Origin: Orobanche coerulescens
Taxonomy: Eukaryota; Streptophyta; Magnoliopsida; Lamiales; Orobanchaceae
NCBI GenBank assembly: GCA_033398695.1
Contig: CM065802.1
Span: forward strand, 81,578,096-81,642,095
Direction: 5' to 3'
Length of the DNA: 64,000 nucleotides
Shown: positions 55,861 to 64,000 of the stretch, one piece after another
Layout of the letters: each line of letters opens with the position of its first letter
How positions within the stretch are numbered: the stretch's first letter is position 1
Translations under genes and position numbers: made by a program
Notes under the pieces: generated by a model
Told to the model about the DNA's origin: nothing
The model's input: only the letters and a program-made list of their open reading frames with translations
Database searches by the model: none

Positions 55861-56269
55861 GGGTGTGTTTAACATTTTTATGAGTGATAAGTTAGTTTGT
55901 TAAGATATGTGTATATATGAAAATAATAAGTTAAATTATACTTTCGGCAATAAGTTAATATATCCATACACATATATTACACACATAAATTAGTAAAAAA
56001 ATTAGGATAGAAAGAAGAAGAGAATTAAAAACAGCAGGATTTCAGCAAAAGAGACGAACATAAATGTCGAGATGCTTTGTTATGCTTCTTGTAAGCTTAA
56101 ACACGGTATCATTCACCGAACTGAAGAGAGACGAGGGATGTTGGTCGGAAGGAGGAAAACTTCGGTCTGTGCATTCGGTAGGAAGAACGAGGATTACACT
56201 CGGTCGCCTTGGCCTGGGAAGAATAGAGAGACTCTCGTTTCGTTAAGCAACGATTAGGGTTTTAATTTA
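55861..56269. other. No gene confirmed
   Basis: AT-rich to about 56050, then a short frame ending RSPWPGKNRETLVSLSND (56072-56257, plus) that looks protein-like but that I cannot assign. It may be another host fragment. Confidence 0.25.
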
Positions 56270-56299
56270 GAGATTTTCAGATTTGTCCCCAGAAAGTTC

Positions 56300-56536
56300 A
56301 ACTTTTGCAAATTTGGCTCAAGTTGACCAAAATTGTTACGTGTATTATAACACTTTTGTAATGTATTGCAATAGTTTTAACATTTTCAAAATGATTCTTA
56401 GGCTTGAAATACTTTCCCATTTTATACAACACTTTTCGAAAATATTGCAATAGATTAGCAAATTTCTTATCTATAGCAACACTTTATGCAACACAAACAT
56501 GTAATGGGCTTGCAATAGGTCATATATGGTGTAGTG
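56300..56536 (-). mobile_element. CACTA-like terminus with sub-terminal repeats
   Basis: On the minus strand begins CACTACACCATATATGACC at 56536, sharing CACTACACCA with the element at 23346. Inside are repeated TATTGCAA/TTGCAATA and AACACTTT words (56345-56520), the expected sub-terminal array. The other end is not found. Confidence 0.45.
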
Positions 56537-56849
56537 ACATCATCATACTCAACATCAATCTATAGAGATTGACTGTACACTCATGCTACAATTTATTGCA
56601 TTACTTTGAAAACTTGCACCACTTATTAACAATATTATTTTCAAACGTGGGAGAAATATATTATGTTTTAAAATAAATATATACATATAAGTTCGTAAAA
56701 TAATGAAATCCAATTCAGTGGGAATCCATTATTCTCACCCCACTTTGATTTTTTTTTCTAAAACCCACTAGGTGAAGGGAACGAAGAGGAAGAAGAGGCA
56801 AAAGTTGGCGAGGAATGAAGTCTGACCTCGAGGATTACCAGCATGACAT

Positions 56850-57106
56850 AGGATTTGTGGAGCTTTATTCAGTGTTTCTTTTATTCTCGTGTCAAAATTT
56901 TAGTCTTATTTCTGCTGGAATCTTTCGTACTTTGATGTAATAATTCCGTTGTACTCATGAATATTTCTTTTCAACCAAATAACCAGCCTTAGTTCACCGG
57001 GCTAATATCTCGCACATGCATGCTTTACTGGAATTTATTATCACAAACGTTATTTAATTACGTTAACTGTCGTGTTCTCGTCCAACCCCAGTGTGGGGCG
57101 TGACAC
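56850..57106 (+). mobile_element. Gypsy LTR 3'-end fragment
   Basis: Ends CCAACCCCAGTGTGGGGCGTGACA, whose inverse TGTCACGCCC starts the fragment at 9928. It joins directly to chromodomain coding of another element, without any spacer. Confidence 0.55.
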
Positions 57107-57305
57107 GGATGATGTTACATTCGAGGAGAGATTGGTGAAGATCCTCGAATGTCGTGAGAAACAACCTCGTGATAAAACTATCTCGTTGGTTAAAGTGAAG
57201 TGGTCGAGGCATAAAGTCGAAGAAGCATCTTGGGAAATAGTATGCGTGCTAAATATCCTCAGTTATTCAGTTCTTAAGTTTCGGGATAAAACTTATTTTT
57301 AGAGG
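57107..57305 (+). pseudogene. pol: Tekay-like pol C terminus (chromodomain-type tail)
   Basis: About 65 codons: DVTFEERLVKILECREKQ, ISLVKVKWSRHKVEEASWE, then KFRDKTYF, in the same order as the tail at 2320-2511 and nearly the same final words. The rest of pol is missing; an LTR end replaces it on the left. It is followed by the polypurine tract TTTTTAGAGGGGAGAA (57295-57311). Confidence 0.75.
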
Positions 57306-57311
57306 GGAGAA

Positions 57312-58465
57312 TGTAATATCCGAGATTTTCTAGGTTTAGTAATTTCTATCTTTTGGCATTTTTCAATTTCCGATGACTCACTTGCAATCATTTGGATATT
57401 TTTAAAGTTCTGCACTTTTTGTCATTCGAACGAGTTTCAAAGTTGTTTTTAATGAATCCGTGTAATATGGTGACTTTATCATGTTTTGGTTTGATTCTTG
57501 TAAATCTTGTTCGAAAAATGTTTTTTCATTATTACTATAAGTTTGTTTAATATATTGAGTCGGATTGTCAGCTTCGATATTATTGTTCAATCTTGAATCG
57601 TGATTTAGGGATGTTTTGGGCCATTTTGCAATTTTTCCAAAGTTTTTCGTAGTTGTCTTCGTAATTGTTTTTTCATACCTTCTTATGGTTGGAATTGCGT
57701 GTTTGAGTAACGCTTAGACTCGTCGTTGGGAATTCTACATTAGCGTTTCATTGTATCTTTCCAAATCGCATTTTTTGCCGTTCGGAACTGACAGGACATC
57801 ATGATGAAACTTGCTCTTAGCAAGCATGTTACAGCCCTAACCTACGGTATGTTACGGACATATGAGGGGATGCATTACGGCCATAATGGCCATATTGTTA
57901 CGGCTATAATGAGCCCGCTGTATTTGACAGCGAGTAGTTCTATTTTAGAAAAGAACATTTTTTCTTCTCTTCACTACAGGAGTCGAGGGTTAGGCAATTT
58001 AGGAAATTTCTGCACTCTAAAGCTCCAATCAAACACCATCTTAGAGTTATTAGTAACATCAATAAATCCTCCTTGTCACATCTGATTTGAGGTAAATGTC
58101 CAGAACCCTAACTTCCGAGATTTTTGGGGTTTTGCTATTTTTATTTGTTCCTTTATGAATTATTCATAGAATAATGATGTGCATGAATTATGTATCCCTA
58201 TAAATATTTCCTCTACGAAATTATGGTGTAGTTTCTGAATTTTTTGAAATCGATAGGGTTTGGTTGCTATTCGTCCTCTATATGTTGAATTGATGAATTA
58301 CATGATTCATATGCGGAGTGTTCGAGCGTATTTTAGTTTCGAGTTCCTTCGTGTGGTTATTGATAGTTGTTTTAAGGATCATTTAGGTTTGGAGCATCCG
58401 ATTCTTCCCAACCATGGTCGATTATTGTCTCATAATTCTTTGTCATGTTTCAAAGGCAAGTATTT
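57312..58465 (+). mobile_element. Tekay-like LTR, 3' truncated
   Basis: TGTAATATCCGAG follows the polypurine tract. It contains a loose cluster of TTACGGCC/GGCCATAA words (57828-57912), a TATA-like CTATTTTAG near 57938, and a GGGTTTGGTTG leader block (58256) shared with the LTR at 3393. It ends around AAAGGCAAGTATTTC (58453), equivalent to the CGAGGCAAGTATCC of the 2522 LTR, so the last third is lost. Confidence 0.65.
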
Positions 58466-58563
58466 CTTACAGACCTACATACTTAGCGTGATAAGTGACC
58501 GCGCTGTCGTGACGCGTCAAAATTAGTTATTTTTATTTTCCTTGGCTTACTTCTACTAACTAG

Positions 58564-59880
58564 TAGTATCGGCAAGTAAGGGTCGATCCCACGGAGAATG
58601 GTAAATCAATTATGCTTTTTAAGGGTTAAATACTTTTAGCAATTAAAATAAAACAAAAAAAACGAAGGGGGATTTTAGTTTCTGGTATTTACTAAAAAAT
58701 AATTTGGGTAAAATAAATTAAGTCAAAATAAACAAAGAAAATAAAATTCGAAAATATCAATTAAGGAATAATCTAGTTCTTAGTTTCGTTATCCACCGTT
58801 TCGAATTAATTCAAGTTTTAATGCAGCACTTATCTCTTCTCTAATCTCATGAACTCCTATTCCGAAGCCAACAACAAGCTCTGTTGACCCCAATTATTTC
58901 TTAAGTATATTTAATTAAAACAAGCTCTTTAATTAAAGATATCTAGGCGATAGATTCAAAACAAGCTCTTCAAATCTCGCTCGCTAGATGCATTAAAAAC
59001 CAAAATAATGAAATAGGCAAGATATTAAGTTTATAAGCTCGACTTAAGGGATCTCGATTTTTTGTTACTCAATTAAGAAAATTCAATTGTTTGCTACTTG
59101 TGAAATTAAAATTGCAACAATTACGGATTACAACTCAATTTCTAGCATGAGACATAAAACCCCGAATCTAGTTGGCCAAACCAAATCAAGAAATTATATG
59201 ACAGTAATGAATCCAATAACACAAAAGTAATTCAAAAGACTTCGAGTTGAAAATACGCTACGGGATTAAAAGATGAATAATTCAAATACGGTTTCAAACT
59301 TTAATAAGAACTAGAATAGAAAATTAGCCGGACATGTTGGCTTTAGAAAACATCAAATTAATAGTAGACATAAAAATAAAGAAATTCAAACGGTGTAGTT
59401 TTCTTCCTCGGCGTCGGTGGCAACTCGGTTTTGCTTCGGTGAGAATGGCGGATTGGTCCTCCTCCTTTTCCTCTGCTCCAGCCATGAGAATGATAATAAT
59501 GCCCAATAATAATCTCAGCCCCCTCCTTTTATAATCCTCCCTTATCTCTTAGTTTCCTTCTTTAATTAGATCCCCTTCCTTCTTATCCTTCTTGAATTTT
59601 TATTCTTTTGGAATCTTTCCTTCCAAGTCAATTAAAATTCCTTTCTCCAGCCTAGGGAACCGATTTTATGCCTTGTGGAACTGATTGGGGCGGATTGGAA
59701 TCGTTTCCTGGGCCCCAAGTAAGATTATTTTCGGAACAGGGCCGACACTGGGTCACCGAACCGACATTGGGCCACCAGTGTCGCCGTAGAGCAAATTATA
59801 TATATACACATCTATAAATAATTATACATGTACATGCTCACTATTTCTTCTTGTGGGGTCGAACGTGTTGTGTTCGTGCT
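58564..59880 (-). mobile_element. Inverted Tat/Athila-type LTR fragment
   Basis: GGCAAGTAAGGGTCGATCCC at the low end is the inverse of the '...GGGATCGAT...ACTTGC' LTR end. It shares TTAGCCGGACATG (59325) with the LTR at 15117-16640. A minus-strand TATA box GATTATAAAAGG (about 59526-59537) is preceded, in LTR sense, by the hairpin CGACACTGG ... CCAGTGTCG (59747-59791). The LTR start is missing; gypsy pol begins beyond 59920. Confidence 0.5.
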
Positions 59881-59964
59881 AGAACTTAATCAATTATACA
59901 TGTCAAGACTATGTTAGTGTTCTCATGCATTGAAGTGATAAAGGCAAGTGTTCTCCACTAACAT

Positions 59965-62130
59965 GTCCGGCTCCATCCCAATCAATTCGGAGGAGTCATC
60001 CCAACACAATGGTGACTTACATCTCCATCCATATAGAGCTTCAAACGGTGCCATCTTAATCGATGCATGCCAACTATTATTGTAGGCAAATACGATTAGT
60101 GGCAAGTGTGATTCCCAATCATCCTTCAAATTTAAGGCACATGCTCGCAGCATGTCCTCAAGGGTCTGAATTGTCCATTCAGATTGCCCATCAGTATGAG
60201 GGTGGTACGATGTACTGAGCCTCAGTTCCGTCCCCAAAGCTCGGTGAATTGATTGCCAGAAATGCGACACTAATCTACCATCTCGATCGGAAATAATGCT
60301 CTTAGGAATCCCGTGCAATCTTACGATTTCTGCGATGAATATACGAGCTAGCTTCTCGGGCCCCTAATTATCCCTAATTCCCAGAAAGTAAGCTGACTTG
60401 GTTAGTCGGTCGATAATACCCAAATCATGTTCATCCCTGTTCGTGTCCTCGGCATATTTGTAATAAAATCCATCGTGATATCCTCCCATTTCCATTCTGG
60501 AATTGGTAGCGATTTTAGCAACCCTGTTGGTCGTTGATGTTCAATCTTGACCTGCTGACATGTCAAGCATTTCGACACAAATTATTTAACATCATTCTTC
60601 ATATTTCTCCACCAATAATTATTCTTCACGTCCTTATACATTTTGCTTGTACCGGGGTGAAGAGAATACAGTGCAGTGTGCGCTTCTCTCAATATGGTCT
60701 GTTTAAGCTCGGCATCTGCATGTATACAAAGTCTACCTCGAAACCTCAGAACACCATCATCTTGAATTATAAATCCGGGAGCTTTTCCTCCAACCACATC
60801 CTCTCTTAGCTGGACTAGTAACGGATCCTCTAATTGCTTCGATTTGATTTCATCGATCAAAGACGACGTGATTTCCAAAGTGCATAATTGGGCTTGAACT
60901 TTCTGAAGCCAAATCTCTATATCTTGTCTAATTATGTCTCGACGGATCTCGTGTTGATATGTAAGCACATTCAACATTTGAAGTGCTACCGGTTTCCGAC
61001 TCAACGCGTCCGCTACCACATTAGCTTTTCCTGGATGGTATAATATCTCAAGACCGTAATTCTTAATCAGCTCTAACCATCAACGTTGTCTCATGTTTAG
61101 ATCCTTCTGGCTAAATATGTATTTTAGGCTCTTGTGATCCGTGTAAATTTTACACGAAGAGCCATAAAGATAGTTCCTCCAAATCATTAGCGCGAAAACA
61201 ACCGCCGATAACTCTAAATAATGTGTAGGGTAATTCATTTCATATGGTTTCAATTGTCGAGACGCATATGAAATTACTCTACCTCTCTGCATTAAAACAC
61301 AACCCGGTCCAAGTCCGGAAGCATCACTATACACTTCGAAATCATCGATACCCTGGGGCAATGATAACACGGGCGCCGAAGTTAGCCGTCGCTTAAGCCT
61401 CATCAAAACTATTTTGTCTCTCAATAGTCCACTCGGACTTCTGGAATTTCTGGAGTAACTGAGTAAGTGGTCGAGCGATTTTTGAAAACCCGTCGACGAA
61501 TCTACGATAATATCTAGCAAGTCCTAGAAAACTCCGGGTCTCCTTCACACTCCTAGGTGGTTCCCACTCAACAATTGCCCCTATCTTTTAGGGATCCACT
61601 CGAACTCCATCATATGAGATTACATGACCAAGAAATGTCACCTCTTTAAGCCAGAACATGCACTTAAGAATTTAGCGTAAAGTTTCTTCGTTCTCAAAGT
61701 GTTCAACCCCACTCGGAGATGTTTAGCATGATCCTCCTCATTCCGGGAGTAGACAAGAATATCATCGATGAAAACGACCACGAACTTATCAGGATAGTCA
61801 ATGAAAACTTTGTTCATCAGCTGCATAAACACAGCAGGAGCATTAGTTAGCCCAAATGGCATAACCACAAATTCATAATGGCCATACCGAGTACGAAATG
61901 CAGTCTTCGGGATGTCAGAATCCCGAATCCTCAGCTGGTAATATCCTGATCGCAAATCAATCTTAGAGAAAACCGTGGCACCTTGAAGTTGGTCGAACAA
62001 GTCATCTATCCGAGGCAAATGATACTTGCTCTTAATGGTCAACTTATTCAATTCCCGATAATCAATGCACAGACGGAACGATCCGTCATTCTTCTTAACA
62101 AAGAGAACCGGTGCACCCCAAGGTGATGCA
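59965..62130 (-). pseudogene. pol: Tekay/Del-like gypsy pol, truncated at both ends
   Basis: Read from 62130 downwards: RT ([33 protein letters not shown], catalytic FIDDILVYS) to 61638; RNase H 61520-61080 ([39 protein letters not shown]); integrase zinc region 61019-60530 ([23 protein letters not shown]); integrase core 60500-59965 (ISDRDGRLVSHFWQ, YHPHTDGQSEWTIQTLED, NNSWHASIKMAPFEALYG). It breaks off after MEPDML, where LTR DNA of another family begins, and on the other side at 62130, where an AT-rich element cuts it. Frameshifts near 61600, 61400 and 61050, and a gap around 60320-60500. Confidence 0.9.
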
Positions 62131-62664
62131 CGGATATGGATATAGGCGCATCCGTATCCGAAAATATTCGTATCCGAAATTAATTATATATAATATTTTT
62201 AAATTTAATTCATTTAAAATAATAATAATTATTATTATTATGTATAATATTTTTATATTTAATTCATTTAAAATAATAATAATTATGTATAGTATTTTTT
62301 AATTTAATTCATTTAAAATAATAATAATTATGTATAACATTTTTTTAATTAAATTCATTTAAAAAATAATAATAATAATTATGAATAATAATTCTTAATT
62401 TAAGAGGGGTAAATCTGAAAATTGTTTGCCTCTGAATGGTTGAGAGAGGGTATGGATGCTTAATGGTTCAGATCTCTTTGTAACCATTAAGAGGTAAAAA
62501 AAATTTTTGCCAAACAACCGTGGCCTCTGAGCGATTCAGAGGTAGGCTCTTAATGGTTACATTAAGAGCCAAACAAACGGCCCCTTAATCTAAGTGATGG
62601 GACATTTGTCAGTTTTTCTATAAAAATCAGGGATCCGGATCTCGTGCAGTAAGCACGGTGATGT
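62131..62664. other. AT-rich insertion plus a MITE-like end
   Basis: GGATATGGATATAGGCGCAT and TATCCGAAA words (62131-62180), then four diverged copies of TTTAATTCATTTAAAATAAT (62204, 62262, 62300, 62346). From about 62404, GCCTCTGAATGG, ACCATTAAGAGG and TTAAGAGCCAAACAAACGGC lead to CCCC at 62584. The inverse GGGGCCGTTTGTTTGGCTCT is a common plant hAT MITE terminus, but the matching left terminus is unclear. No gene. Confidence 0.45.
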
Positions 62665-62672
62665 GCTGCTGC

Positions 62673-63584
62673 TAGGGGTGTTAATAAGCGGGTACCCGAC
62701 TTTTCGGGTACCCGCTTTTTCGGGTAACCGGAACTCCGAGTACTTATTTAGGCGGCCCATGGCCAGGCCCATAAAATCCGCGTACCCGCTTTTTTGGGTA
62801 CCCGGGTACCCGGCTACCCGAGTTTTTTTTAATCATATATATTATTATTATAATAATAATTATATATATATATATATTTTTCCTATATTTTTTTCAACTT
62901 TTAGTTCACCAAAAATATTTAATTTTTAAATTAGCAAGAATTGATTCTCATTTTGAAGTCATGCGTTATGATTAATATTAAGAAAATTTAACTTTAATTT
63001 AATTTATTTGCTCGGTTGATTTCTACAAAAAAAATTAAATTAAAAGTAAGAAATTGTTTACAATAATTATAACACTCATTTTATTATCATTGGTTCTAAT
63101 ATAATAAGATATTATATGAAATATTTAATCTATTCACTTTGAAATTAGACTACTATATTATATTAATACATACTCAGTTTTGTAATTTTGATGTCATAAT
63201 TTAAAATAGTTAATGAGATTTAAATTATAAAAAAATATGATTCATGAAAAGGAAAAAAATAGAGCATAAGATTAATATGGACCAAATTTTACATAAGTAT
63301 TTGTAATGTTAATATTATTAAAATGTAAGTAAATATATACTAATTCTATTAAATAAAACATGTAGTGAGAAAACAAAAAAATAAAAAAAAGGTTACCGGG
63401 TCGGCGGGTACCCGATAATTTTATTTGGCCGGCCCATTACCCGGCCCGGTAACTCACATAATTAGCGGGCCGGGTACCCGGCCCGTTAAATCCGGGTAAT
63501 TAAAAAAATTACCCAGTAAAAAGTTCTCGGGTAGTCGGGTAATTGGGTCGGGTCAACCGGGTCGGGTAGTTTTGAACACCCCTA
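62673..63584. mobile_element. hAT-type MITE with perfect 8 bp duplication
   Basis: 912 bp; inverted termini TAGGGGTGTT. GCTGCTGC flanks both sides (62665-62672 and 63585-63592). Sub-terminal arrays of the palindrome CGGGTACCCG (62688-62825 and 63395-63575) surround an AT-rich core (62830-63390). No transposase. The third hAT MITE in the window with exact duplications. Confidence 0.92.
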
Positions 63585-63592
63585 GCTGCTGC

Positions 63593-64000
63593 ACACCATT
63601 AGATCACAGTGTTGTACTGTACAGGAACCCCTCCCAAAAATCAGTTAGTAAGAATAAACTTTAGAGGGGGTAGTTTGCGACTCTCCACTTTTGAGCAGCT
63701 AACCTCTAATTGAAACTTGTCGTGTCTATTTAAATATAGTTTTTTTTCATTTTTGCCTCAAGTTTAATAACTCTTTTGATGCCCATATTATCGGAATTGA
63801 CTTTTATTCGAATGTATTCGAGTCATATATTATACTTTCTAGTAACGAAATTTCGAGTCAACTTACAAAAATATACAATATTGAGGAAGATTAACATTTA
63901 GATAACACGAATTAGACAATCGAATAATACATATGCCCCGATCGGGTAACACGATAACATAAGCGAGTAACTGATTGGTCATCGATCAACTCATTTAAGA
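63593..64000. other. No feature seen
   Basis: AT-rich DNA to the window end; no open frame, repeat or element end recognised. Confidence 0.4.

Overview
The window is nuclear DNA of a flowering plant, most likely a eudicot. Nearly all recognisable coding sequence belongs to plant LTR retrotransposons (chromodomain-bearing Tekay/Del-like and Reina-like Ty3/gypsy, Tat/Athila-type LTRs, a Sirevirus-like Ty1/copia element). The few host-derived pieces are plant families: a LONELY GUY cytokinin-activating enzyme, a hypersensitive-induced reaction (HIR) protein, a nepenthesin-type aspartic protease and a probable F-box-associated domain. I see no intact host gene, rRNA, tRNA or CRISPR array. This is a nested transposon graveyard.

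Layout. 1-4365: degenerate Tekay-like pol and its 3' LTR (+). 4366-6671: intronless LOG pseudogene with its own TATA box, split by a Harbinger-like MITE (5095-6213, TAA target duplication) and carrying a stop at the catalytic glutamate. 6690-9908: 3' internal region, polypurine tract and LTR of a Tat/Athila-type element. 9928-16640: pile of reverse-strand LTR fragments and palindromic minisatellites, bracketed by an inverted repeat pair (11799-11872 and 16821-16890). 17935-22894: a gypsy LTR remnant, then a Reina-like LTR and pol (-). 22895-34516: Sirevirus-like copia element (-) with 3' LTR, env-like third ORF, pol lacking most of RT, and gag. Its LTR carries a CACTA-like element that itself carries a hAT MITE, and its gag carries another hAT MITE. 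34540-42497: gypsy element (+) with a degenerate coiled-coil ORF, gag, RT-deleted pol and a 2.9 kb LTR. 42536-43041: three correctly spliced-looking HIR exons (-). 43114-54081: a complete young Tekay-like element (-) with two near-identical LTRs, primer-binding site, polypurine tract and a perfect CTTTT target duplication. 54082-56260: a patchwork of host-gene fragments. 56300-62130: LTR and pol remnants of three more gypsy elements. 62131-64000: AT-rich DNA, a MITE end and a third hAT MITE with a perfect 8 bp duplication.

How the parts relate. The host fragments (LOG, HIR, protease, F-box-like) sit between or inside transposons. HIR keeps its introns, so it was moved as DNA; LOG has none, so it may be a retrocopy or an intronless paralogue. 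Two retroelements (copia at 30.6 kb, gypsy at 37.37 kb) have lost the RT core while keeping integrase, RNase H and ends, and so look non-autonomous.

The most unusual recurring signal is in the LTRs. Several otherwise different LTR families carry clusters of short self-complementary words (TACGTACGTAA, TTAGCGTGCGCTAA, GTGCCGCGGCAC, GTTACGGCCGTAAC, ACACGGCCCGTGT). In the clearest cases the cluster lies immediately upstream of the LTR's TATA box. The word differs between families but the position is the same, which suggests a promoter module worth testing.
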